DNA from: Phycisphaerae bacterium
GTDB taxonomy: Bacteria; Planctomycetota; Phycisphaerae; Sedimentisphaerales; Anaerohalosphaeraceae
Assembly (NCBI GenBank): GCA_018052735.1
Contig: JAGPMT010000002.1
Location: 62,001 to 126,000, forward strand
DNA length: 64,000 nt
Reading direction: 5' to 3'
The notes beneath the pieces are model-generated. The model ran no database searches, was not told the origin of the DNA, and was given only the letters and a program-made list of their open reading frames with translations. The position numbers and the translations under genes were made by a program. Shown in pieces: positions 17,244-25,314 of this stretch (position 1 is the stretch's first letter; each line of letters opens with the position of its first letter).

Positions 17244-18743
17244 ATGTTTATCAGCAGTAAATTACATAATCGAACGTGGTTCCAGGGCAAGATATTAGGA
17301 CTGTTAATTATTTTAGCCAGTCTATGCTCTGCCCAAGGTTCAGATACCTATGAAAAGTCCATCGTGATGATCTTAACTGTCAGTCAGGACTATGATTATG
17401 TAACGCCTTGGAAAAAATCTCCGATGAGCCGCTCTGTCGGTTCTGGTTTTATCATAGAAGGCAATCGGATTTTAACCAATGCTCATAATGTCTCTAATCA
17501 GCGGTATATAGAAGTAAAAAAACAAAATCTCGCCCGACGTTACCCGGCACAAGTGCTGTTTGCCGGGCACGATTGTGATTTGGCAATCTTAACCGTCGAC
17601 GACAGCAATTTTTTTGAAGGTACTGTTCCCCTGCAATTCGGTGGGCTGCCAACAATAAACTCGACTGTTCAAACCTATGGTTTTCCCATAGGCGGCCAGC
17701 AGATATCCATCACCGAAGGAGTTGTATCTCGTTTAGAAACAAGCATATACAGCCATAGCCAGGCAGCGCAGCACCTTGTTGTTCAGACGGATGCGGCTAT
17801 CAATCCCGGCAATTCAGGAGGGCCTGTTTTGCAGAAAGGAAAAGTTGTGGGGGTGGCTTTTCAGGGGCTTCAGTCGGCCGACAATATCGGCTATATGATA
17901 CCCACGACTGTTATTGCTCATTTTCTCAAAGACATTGAAGATGGGACATATCATGGCTTTGGAATGCTGGGAATATCCTTGTTTCCCGGTCTTCATAATC
18001 CAGGTTATAAAAGATATTTAAGAATACCGGATGAGCAGGATGGAGTAGTAGTTACAAATGTGCTTGTCAACAGTACCTCGTGGGGGATACTTGAAACAGG
18101 GGATGTAATTATAAAAATCGACGATTTCAATGTTGATAATGACGGCCGAATTATGATTGACGGATTGTCGCTGGAGCTGACAGAGATTATGGATCGCAAG
18201 CAAATCGGCCAGACCCTGCTGGTTAACGGCTATCGCAAAGGCCAGCCGTTTGAGAGGGAACTTGTTATTGCGGCCAATAAATCTGTATTGCCTTGGAATC
18301 GGCTGTATGATACCAAGCCGGATTACCGGATTTTTGCAGGGCTGACATTTGTACAGCTCAACCGTAATTTTCTTGAGACCTGGGGACGCAACTGGGTAAC
18401 TGAAATGCCATTTGAGCTGCGCTATCTGTTTATGGAATCCAATACGCTTAATAAGAGCCCTGATCGAAAGGAGTATATTGTGCTTTCAGAAATCCTGCCC
18501 GATGAGGTCAATGCTTATTTGGCCGGATTTAAAAACCAGGTTGTGGAGAGTGTTAACGGCTTGAACATAAATGAGTTAGCAGATCTTGACAAGGCCTTTA
18601 ATCAGACCAGTGACGGGTTTTGGATTGTAAAATTTCTTAATAATAATTGCCCGATGGTAATTAATTCCCAACAGGCCAAACAGCGAGAAAAACTGATTTT
18701 TGAAAAGTATCAGATTCCCACGGATAAAGAGGCAGCGTTATGA
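17244..18743 (+). CDS. Exported HtrA-like serine protease with PDZ domain
   Basis: A protease of about 499 residues with an N-terminal signal peptide (LGLLIILASLCSAQG). Counting from ATG 17244, the catalytic triad is H81 in TNAHNV, D112 in GHDCDLAIL and S191 in NPGNSGGPV, so it should be active. A PDZ domain follows (FGMLGISLFPG to the GDVIIKIDDF segment), then a further C-terminal region with RIFAGLTFVQLNR and YIVLSEILPDEVNA. This layout resembles the plant Deg2/Deg9 group rather than E. coli DegP, with a divergent second PDZ domain. GGAAAG lies upstream of 17244; the frame opens at 17220. It overlaps the next gene by four bases (ATGA). Confidence 0.88.
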   Translation: MFISSKLHNRTWFQGKILGLLIILASLCSAQGSDTYEKSIVMILTVSQDYDYVTPWKKSPMSRSVGSGFIIEGNRILTNAHNVSNQRYIEVKKQNLARRYPAQVLFAGHDCDLAILTVDDSNFFEGTVPLQFGGLPTINSTVQTYGFPIGGQQISITEGVVSRLETSIYSHSQAAQHLVVQTDAAINPGNSGGPVLQKGKVVGVAFQGLQSADNIGYMIPTTVIAHFLKDIEDGTYHGFGMLGISLFPGLHNPGYKRYLRIPDEQDGVVVTNVLVNSTSWGILETGDVIIKIDDFNVDNDGRIMIDGLSLELTEIMDRKQIGQTLLVNGYRKGQPFERELVIAANKSVLPWNRLYDTKPDYRIFAGLTFVQLNRNFLETWGRNWVTEMPFELRYLFMESNTLNKSPDRKEYIVLSEILPDEVNAYLAGFKNQVVESVNGLNINELADLDKAFNQTSDGFWIVKFLNNNCPMVINSQQAKQREKLIFEKYQIPTDKEAAL

Positions 18744-20218
18744 AATATAACAGTTTTTTCAATATTGGCATCAGCATATTGTTGCTTTCCCCCCTGCTGC
18801 TGTATGCAGAAAATTCAGCGGATTTGACAGAGCCGATGAAGCAGTCGCTTGTTTTTCTGGAGATTTCCAGCAGCCGTTATGAGCAATACCAGCCATGGAA
18901 GCAAACGGCAATCAGCAAAGAGGAAGGTTTCGGCTGTGCTGTAGGACCGAATGAAGTGCTGACAACGGCGGAAAATGTACTAAACGCAAAATTTGTTCAG
19001 GCAAGATGTTACGGCCAAAACGAGTATATACCTGCCAAGGTGCAAGTTGTGGATTATGAGTACAATTTGTGTCTGCTGGAACTGGATGCCTCGGCGATGG
19101 AAAGGCCATTGGTTCCTTTGACCTTTGCCGAGCAATTTCCCAAAGGCAGTCAGCTGAATGTCTATTGGCTGTCCAGCGGAGGACATTTGACAAATGCCCG
19201 CTGTACGCTGGATAGAGCTGAGATGCAGAATTCGAGCATCTCCTTTGTATCTAATTTGATCTTTTTTGCTGCCAATGTGTCGCGTCCATTTGGAGATGGA
19301 GAAGTATGCTCCTATGGAAATAAAGTAATCGGCATGGCCTGCTGGGGAACCAGCTCCGATTCAGGAATTATCCCTGCAGAAACCATCAATCGCTTCTTAA
19401 CTCATTGTAAAAAAGAAGGTTACTCAGGCTTCGGCGTGCCGGGATTTGATATATATGAACTTCTGGATCCTGCAATGCGCAAGTTTCTGAAACTTCCGGA
19501 TGAGATTAAGCATGGTGTTTATGTGGGTGCTGTTTATACACTTGGATCCGGCAGCCGAGAGCTGAAAAGCGGCGATGTTATTTTGGCAATTGATGGACAA
19601 TCGCTGAATCCTTATGGCCGCTATGCACATCCCTTATACGACCGTATCTCTTTTTCAAATCTAATCTTACAGAAACCAGACGGCTCTATTATACCCTTTG
19701 AAATCTTTCGCGACGGGCAGAAAATAATCATTCATGTAACGGCAAGGAACATAAAATCAAAAGAAATGCTGATACCATACTATCTGTATTCAGAACAGCC
19801 AGAATATATTGTACTCGGAGGCTATGTCCTGCAGAAACTTTCGCGTGATTATCTTACAATGTGGGGAAGCGATTGGGCAGGCAAAGTGCCCCCCCACCTT
19901 TACCATTATTATAAGGATCTGTCCTTTAAGCCCTCTGATGAGCGAAAGGATATTGTTGTGTTGAGTTATGTTTTGCCGTCGGAAATTAATTTGGGCTATC
20001 AGCAGCTTAGCCGGCTTGTTGTGGATTCTGTAAACGGGAAAAAAATCAAAGAAATAAAAGATATTCTCGATATTATTCAAACAGACAATTCAGATTTTAT
20101 AGAAATCAGTTTTGAGCTGGACTCCCCGACTGTGATAATTCAAAAAGATAAATTAAATGCAGCTAATATGCAAATTGCCCAAATGTACGGTATTCCAAAA
20201 CTGATAAATGTTAATTAA
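18740..20218 (+). CDS. Catalytically dead HtrA-like paralogue (pseudoprotease)
   Basis: A 492-residue protein with a signal peptide (ISILLLSPLLLYAENS) that is collinear with the protease just upstream. Aligned by eye, the three catalytic positions are all replaced: TNAHNV becomes TTAENV (Glu78 for His), HDCDLAIL becomes YEYNLCLL (Asn109 for Asp), and NPGNSGGPV becomes SRPFGDGEV with no Ser. The PDZ region (GFGVPGFDIYELL, LKSGDVILAIDGQ) and the C-terminal part (EYIVLGGYVLQKLSRDY, DIVVLSYVLPSEINLGY) remain well conserved, and the frame is intact. It is therefore a maintained pseudoenzyme, probably a partner, scaffold or regulator of the active copy. The ATGA overlap couples their translation. 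Confidence 0.85.
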   Translation: MKYNSFFNIGISILLLSPLLLYAENSADLTEPMKQSLVFLEISSSRYEQYQPWKQTAISKEEGFGCAVGPNEVLTTAENVLNAKFVQARCYGQNEYIPAKVQVVDYEYNLCLLELDASAMERPLVPLTFAEQFPKGSQLNVYWLSSGGHLTNARCTLDRAEMQNSSISFVSNLIFFAANVSRPFGDGEVCSYGNKVIGMACWGTSSDSGIIPAETINRFLTHCKKEGYSGFGVPGFDIYELLDPAMRKFLKLPDEIKHGVYVGAVYTLGSGSRELKSGDVILAIDGQSLNPYGRYAHPLYDRISFSNLILQKPDGSIIPFEIFRDGQKIIIHVTARNIKSKEMLIPYYLYSEQPEYIVLGGYVLQKLSRDYLTMWGSDWAGKVPPHLYHYYKDLSFKPSDERKDIVVLSYVLPSEINLGYQQLSRLVVDSVNGKKIKEIKDILDIIQTDNSDFIEISFELDSPTVIIQKDKLNAANMQIAQMYGIPKLINVN

Positions 20219-20231
20219 ATATACAAATGCG

Positions 20232-20265
20232 AAAGAGATGTTTCACATGAAACATCTCTTTTTTT
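20232..20265 (+). terminator. Terminator hairpin that contains a parS-like sequence
   Basis: A perfect 14-bp stem (20232-20245 with 20248-20261, two-base loop) followed by T residues to 20265 ends the protease pair. Its centre, TGTTTCACATGAAACA (20239-20254), differs from the standard 16-base parS consensus TGTTTCACGTGAAACA at a single base. Confidence 0.75.
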
Positions 20266-20293
20266 AATGCTCTTCCTCCCCTTCATTATCATT

Positions 20294-20309
20294 AGTTTCA
20301 CGTGAAACA
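20294..20309. promoter_or_regulatory. parS centromere-like site
   Basis: AGTTTCACGTGAAACA matches the conserved bacterial parS sequence in 15 of 16 positions, with a perfect 14-base palindrome GTTTCACGTGAAAC. It lies 95 bases upstream of parB. ParB would load here as a CTP-dependent clamp for chromosome segregation. Confidence 0.85.
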
Positions 20310-20404
20310 TAGAAAAAATTTATTTTCTTGTGGCAAATTGTAAACGATTTTGATTTATTAGGCCGACGATTATTAGGCATCATATTTTTTTAACGGAGGC
20401 CATT

Positions 20405-21331
20405 ATGACAGAATCTAAGAAAATCAAAAAGCCGCATTTAGGACGAGGATTAGAAGCTCTTCTCGGGCCGGTAACAAAGATTCAGGAAAATGGGCCGGCT
20501 GGAAATCAGTTTGCGGCGGATATTGACTTGGAGTCGGCAAAAAGAACGCTTCCAGTGAATTGCATTCGCCCTAACCCTTACCAGCCGAGAACTTCATGGG
20601 ATGAAGAACAATTAAAGGGGCTTTGCGAGTCAATTCGTCGAAATGGAATTATCCAACCGATTATTGTTCGTAAAAATACAGAAGGCTATGAAATCATCGC
20701 CGGAGAGCGCCGCTTCAGAGCTGCCTGTATGGCAGGGCTTCAAGAAGTTCCTGTCCTTGAAAGGGCGGCTACTGATGATGAGATGCTCGAATTAGCACTT
20801 GTTGAGAATATTCATCGTTCTGATTTGAATCCGATAGAAAGAGCAAAGGCCTATCAAAGCTTTATAAATACATTCAACCTGACACAGACGGAAGCTGCCC
20901 AGCGCTTAGGCGAAGACCGTACAGTGATAGCTAACTATTTGAGATTGCTGGACTTGCCGACAGATATAAAGCAAATGCTAAGCGGTGGACAGCTTACAAT
21001 GGGGCATGCCCGTGCTATTCTTTCGCTGCCTTCCGATGATCTGAAGCGAAAATTGGCCAACCGAGCAATGGCAGGGCGTCTGAGTGTAAGAGAAGTGGAA
21101 CGGCTAGTCAGGATTTATATAGAAAAGAAAGATGAGAAGCTATTAAAGAAGGAAAAATCGCCCCATATAGCCGATTTAGAGCGAAGATTACAGGAAGTGC
21201 TCGGGACAAAAGTTAACATAAAACCCAATAAGCGAGGTCATAGAGGAAGAATCATAATTGATTATTATTCAATTGATGAGTTTGAGAGATTAACAGAGAA
21301 AATGGGGCTTACCTTTGAAGATGGCGATTAA
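20405..21331 (+). CDS. parB: Chromosome partitioning protein ParB
   Basis: A 308-residue ParB/Spo0J protein, a CTP-dependent DNA clamp that binds parS and spreads around the origin. The N-terminus has the family tag HLGRGLEALLGP. The CTP-binding domain has NPYQPRTSWDEEQLKGL, GERRFRAACM and ENIHRSDLNPIE; the parS-reading helix-turn-helix is in LTQTEAAQRLGEDRTVIANY. A C-terminal dimerisation region follows a charged linker. ACGGAGG precedes ATG 20405. Two parS-like sites lie just upstream. The usual partner parA is not adjacent and must be elsewhere. Confidence 0.96.
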   Translation: MTESKKIKKPHLGRGLEALLGPVTKIQENGPAGNQFAADIDLESAKRTLPVNCIRPNPYQPRTSWDEEQLKGLCESIRRNGIIQPIIVRKNTEGYEIIAGERRFRAACMAGLQEVPVLERAATDDEMLELALVENIHRSDLNPIERAKAYQSFINTFNLTQTEAAQRLGEDRTVIANYLRLLDLPTDIKQMLSGGQLTMGHARAILSLPSDDLKRKLANRAMAGRLSVREVERLVRIYIEKKDEKLLKKEKSPHIADLERRLQEVLGTKVNIKPNKRGHRGRIIIDYYSIDEFERLTEKMGLTFEDGD

Positions 21332-21416
21332 GACAGACAATAATATGTTAAATTATGCAGTATATATATACCGACCAGTATGTATAATATAAGATATAAA
21401 AAGAAATGAGGTATGT

Positions 21417-22124
21417 ATGGTAAAAAAAAGCCCTTTTGAGGCTGTTTACAGGCAATTAGGAGCCAGATTTGATATATTCTACGATTGGCTAATGCCGGCA
21501 GATTTTGGAGACATCGAAGCAGAAAATAACGCGATTAAAAATCATTGTGCAGCAGTCGATTTAAGCTGTTTCGGCAGAATCAGCGTAAAAGGCGGTTCGA
21601 ATAAGGAGGTTTTAAGCAGCATTTTTAAATACAGAAGCGGTTCATTAGCATTAGATAGGTGGATATGGGCTAAAACAACAAAAAATGGCAAGGACCTGCT
21701 GTGCCGAATTGTCAGAACAAACGGAGACTGCATTGTGATAACATCCCCCGGCCAAAATGAAATGGTTATGGAGTTGCTGACCGTCGAAGGGGGGGAAGCG
21801 ATTTCTGTATCGGATTTAACGGAAAAGACAGGAATGCTCGGCTTATATGGTCCCGCAGCAGCAAAGTCAGTAAGAGGCCTTTTGCCTTTTGAATTTGATA
21901 GTTTAGAAATAGGAGATGCAGCGCAGTTAACTTTTTTTATGATGTCATTCACACTGCTTCGCGGCAGCTGGCTGGGGCAGGATGGTTTAGAGCTTGTTTG
22001 CCCGGCCTCGGCGGGAGCAATGGCGGCCGGAGCAATCGTTAAGTATCGGAACAAACACAACATAACACCTGCCGGAATGGAAAGCTTGAGCCGGATTTTT
22101 GCCGATGTTAAGCCGCCTGTTTAG
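21417..22124 (+). CDS. GcvT/YgfZ-like protein, short form
   Basis: A 235-residue protein related to the folate-binding domain of aminomethyltransferase GcvT and iron-sulfur assembly factor YgfZ. Visible elements are CAAVDLSCFGRISVKGG near residue 42, DCIVITSPGQNEMV, and GMLGLYGPAAAKSVRGLL. GcvT itself is around 360 residues, and the C-terminal barrel is absent here, so glycine cleavage activity is unlikely. A YgfZ-like role in folate-dependent iron-sulfur maintenance is possible but unproven. GAGG lies five bases before ATG 21417. It follows parB by 85 AT-rich bases and may be cotranscribed. Confidence 0.65.
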   Translation: MVKKSPFEAVYRQLGARFDIFYDWLMPADFGDIEAENNAIKNHCAAVDLSCFGRISVKGGSNKEVLSSIFKYRSGSLALDRWIWAKTTKNGKDLLCRIVRTNGDCIVITSPGQNEMVMELLTVEGGEAISVSDLTEKTGMLGLYGPAAAKSVRGLLPFEFDSLEIGDAAQLTFFMMSFTLLRGSWLGQDGLELVCPASAGAMAAGAIVKYRNKHNITPAGMESLSRIFADVKPPV

Positions 22125-22258
22125 AAAAAGGATTATCGGCATCATGTTTCATTTAGGATTGGGGGCTGTTTTTCGTGGATAACCGGTTTTTTTTGTGTTA
22201 TAAAATGCGGGTCTGGAGGTATCTCCGGGAAGTGAGTTAACAACTACAGGCGGGTTTT

Positions 22259-23035
22259 ATGTTTGCGATTATAAGTGATATACATTCGAATCTGGAAGCG
22301 CTGACGACGGTTTTGGAGGATATTGAGAAGCGAGGCATCAAGACGATTTACTGTCTGGGCGATGTGGTCGGCTATGCGGCTAATCCTTTGGAATGCTTGG
22401 ATTTGGTTATCGCCAAGACAGAAAATTGTGTGATGGGTAATCATGATTATGCGGCGATGTTTGAACCGACGAATTTTAATTCGGGCGCAGAAGCTGCTTC
22501 ATACTGGACCCGAAAAGTTCTCGAAGATGAAACAGACCGGCAGAAAAGCGACAGACGCTGGCGGTATCTGGGCAATCAAAAAATGCGGTGGACACTGGAA
22601 ACACGTCTGGGCGATGTTGATGCGACGCTGGATTTTGTTCATGCTTCGCCCCGCAGACCGATTAATGAATATGTGTTTCCCGATGATGTCTATACAACCA
22701 CCGGAAAAATGAGCGCCTTATTTGAGCGGGTCAAGCATATCTGCTTTGTGGGTCATACCCATTTGCCGGGTGTGTTTCTGGAGGATCCGGATTTTTATTC
22801 GCCGGATGAACTGGGCGGTACATATCCTATCATACCGGATGAAAAGGCCATTATTAATGTCGGTTCGGTCGGTCAGCCGCGCGACCGCGACAATCGGGCC
22901 AGTTATGTCTATGTGCAGGATAATATTGTGAATTTTGTTCGGTTGGAATACGACTATAAGACGGCTGCCGAAAAGATTTATGCTATACCGGAGCTGGATA
23001 ACTTCGAAGGCGACCGTCTGGCCGATGGACGATAA
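22259..23035 (+). CDS. Metallophosphoesterase (YfcE/DevT-like)
   Basis: A 258-residue calcineurin-like phosphoesterase with all metal motifs: DIHSN at the N-terminus, GDVVGYAANP, GNHDYAA, and VGHTHLPG near the C-terminus, followed by INVGSVGQPRDRD. Relatives are annotated as phosphodiesterase or diadenosine tetraphosphatase-like proteins; the substrate is uncertain. No signal peptide is present. It lies upstream of yidC on the same strand, separated by 76 bases. Confidence 0.9.
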   Translation: MFAIISDIHSNLEALTTVLEDIEKRGIKTIYCLGDVVGYAANPLECLDLVIAKTENCVMGNHDYAAMFEPTNFNSGAEAASYWTRKVLEDETDRQKSDRRWRYLGNQKMRWTLETRLGDVDATLDFVHASPRRPINEYVFPDDVYTTTGKMSALFERVKHICFVGHTHLPGVFLEDPDFYSPDELGGTYPIIPDEKAIINVGSVGQPRDRDNRASYVYVQDNIVNFVRLEYDYKTAAEKIYAIPELDNFEGDRLADGR

Positions 23036-23111
23036 GAGAATCACCAGTAAACAGCTTCAAGAATAATTCTGCCGGCGGTAAAAGCGTTTTGTCATTAAAG
23101 GATTGATTTGA

Positions 23112-25193
23112 ATGAAGGCAAAGATAGCCATTATTTCTTGTGCATTCTTCTTTGGATTGTGTGTATGGCTGGTTGTCGATGCGGTGAAGCATCACCCGCA
23201 GCAGGCGAAAGTTTTGTTGAGCCGCGTTGTGATGCTGACCGGCATGGTTGAACAGGCCAGCGAGTCGGCCAGTTCTGATGATGTGTCTCTTGCGCAGAAC
23301 AAGAATGAGCCGACGGTTTATCCGCAGGTATCGGCTGTTAGCGGCAGGGAACAGACGGCGGTGCTGGGGGCGCTTTATGAGGATATAAAGCGCACGGAGG
23401 ACCCGGACAAGTACAAATTCCAGATAACTCTGACAACGCGGGGGGCGGCGGTAAAGAATGCTGTTTTAAGTGAATTCAAAGCCCGCAAAAAAGCCGAATC
23501 TGCTGAATTGTTAACTGACCAAGCCGACAGCATTAAACCGGCCGATAATCCTTTGATTCTTTTGTCAGAGATGGCCCATGAACGGCGGGTATACTCACTG
23601 GCAAATACAGAACTGAAACTTGCGCCGGCAGAGGCGGAGAACTTCGGAACGAAGGCATTTCCGCTGGATAAGCTGAATTGGCGGCTGGCGAAGGAACCGT
23701 CTGCTGACCAAGCCTGCTTTGAAGCGGTTTTAAATGATGCCCAGACGGGGGAGCCGCTGCTGCGTATAACCAAAACCTACCGGGTTCAGCCGGGCAGCTA
23801 CGATCTCGACTGCCGGATTTCGATTGAAAATCTTTCATCCAAGCCGCTCAAAGCTTTGATGCAGATGCAGGGGCCGGCAGGAATCGGCAAAGAAGAGGAG
23901 CGGCAGGATATGCGCCGGGTGATAGCGGCTTATCACGGGTCCCGTACGAGCATTGAAACCCGCGCATTGGATCTGCCGACAATTCAGAAAAAGGTGCGGA
24001 AAAATGACACAGGCGATTTTACGCTGTCCGGCAGCAGTTCATCCGCTTTTGTCTGGGCGGCTCTGACGAACAAATATTTTGCAGCGATTGTTCATCCGGT
24101 GCCGCCGGAAGGGCAGGAAGAAAGCTGGCTGCGGTTTGACCGGGTGCAGTATTATCCGGCCTCCGGGGCGGATAAGGATGCGCACAACTGCTCATTCGGT
24201 TTAACCAGTGAATCTGTTTTGCTGGCGGCAGCTGGGCAGGACGGCGCTTGCCGCTGGTATTCAATGCAGGTTTATCTGGGGCCTAAGGATAGAAAGATTT
24301 TTGGGAAAAATCCGACGTACCGCGCGCTGGATTATTTCCAGACGATTCATTTCGGAAGCTGCTGCTGTCCGGCGTGGATGATTGCACCGCTGGCTTTTGG
24401 TATCATCTGGCTGATGAATGTGCTTTACACGCTGATGGGGCCGTTGGGCAACTACGGCGTGATCATTATGTTTCTGGTCTTTATTGTTCGGCTGGCCCTG
24501 CATCCGATTACCAAGAGCAGTCAAGTCTCGATGATGAAAATGCAGAAACTGGCTCCAAAGATGCAGGAAATCCAGAAAAAGTATGCCAATAATAAAGCCG
24601 AAATGAATCGGCAGGTAATGACATTGTACCGCGAGATGGGTATTTCGCCGGTCTCGGGAATGCTTCCGATGTTTCTGCAGATGCCGATCTGGATAGCGCT
24701 GTGGTCAGCTGTCAATACCAGTGTGGACCTGCGGGGTGCCGGATTCCTGCCGTTCTGGATAACCGATTTGTCGCTGCCGGATCATCTGTTTGCTATTCCC
24801 TTTGCGGACAGACTGCAGCAGATTCCGCTTCTGGGAGCGGTTGTGCCGGATTATTTCAATCTGCTGCCGATTCTGATGGGCGTGGTAATGTATCTTCAGC
24901 AGAAGATGATGCCGGCGCCGCAGTCGGCCCAGACCAATCCGCAGATGGCACAGCAACAGAAGATGATGATGATAATGATGCCGCTGCTGTTTCCAATTAT
25001 GCTTTACAGCGGTCCGTCGGGGGTCAATCTGTATATTATGGCCAGTATCGGTGCGGGAGTTGTGGAGCAGAAGGTTATCCGCAAACACCTGCAAGAGCAG
25101 CAGGAAGCCGAAGAGCGGGGCAAGGTTCCTGTAACTGCCAAAACCGGCGGCAAACTCAAAAAAAGAAAGCCCAAACCTTTCTTTAAATGGTAA
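23112..25193 (+). CDS. yidC: Membrane protein insertase YidC
   Basis: A 693-residue YidC, longer than the 548 residues of E. coli YidC. It inserts membrane proteins, alone or with SecYEG. The N-terminal membrane helix (IAIISCAFFFGLCVWLVV) is followed by a large periplasmic domain (about 30-420) and the five-helix Oxa1-type core from WMIAPLAFGIIWLMNVLY on. The core keeps the conserved hydrophilic-groove Arg in FIVRLALHP and the coiled-coil hairpin KLAPKMQEIQKKYANNK. The C-terminus ends in a basic tail (KLKKRKPKPFFKW) suited to ribosome contact. The gene precedes mnmE, the usual order near bacterial origins. Confidence 0.96.
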   Translation: MKAKIAIISCAFFFGLCVWLVVDAVKHHPQQAKVLLSRVVMLTGMVEQASESASSDDVSLAQNKNEPTVYPQVSAVSGREQTAVLGALYEDIKRTEDPDKYKFQITLTTRGAAVKNAVLSEFKARKKAESAELLTDQADSIKPADNPLILLSEMAHERRVYSLANTELKLAPAEAENFGTKAFPLDKLNWRLAKEPSADQACFEAVLNDAQTGEPLLRITKTYRVQPGSYDLDCRISIENLSSKPLKALMQMQGPAGIGKEEERQDMRRVIAAYHGSRTSIETRALDLPTIQKKVRKNDTGDFTLSGSSSSAFVWAALTNKYFAAIVHPVPPEGQEESWLRFDRVQYYPASGADKDAHNCSFGLTSESVLLAAAGQDGACRWYSMQVYLGPKDRKIFGKNPTYRALDYFQTIHFGSCCCPAWMIAPLAFGIIWLMNVLYTLMGPLGNYGVIIMFLVFIVRLALHPITKSSQVSMMKMQKLAPKMQEIQKKYANNKAEMNRQVMTLYREMGISPVSGMLPMFLQMPIWIALWSAVNTSVDLRGAGFLPFWITDLSLPDHLFAIPFADRLQQIPLLGAVVPDYFNLLPILMGVVMYLQQKMMPAPQSAQTNPQMAQQQKMMMIMMPLLFPIMLYSGPSGVNLYIMASIGAGVVEQKVIRKHLQEQQEAEERGKVPVTAKTGGKLKKRKPKPFFKW

Positions 25194-25314
25194 GGCACTG
25201 CGTTGGGCTGTTATCGGACAGCCGCCGAGAGCAGGGCTTTATGTATTGATAGGCAAAAAATCATAATGCTGTATGCAGGAACAGCCGCCGTAAAGTAGTT
25301 TTAATTTGTCGGCT

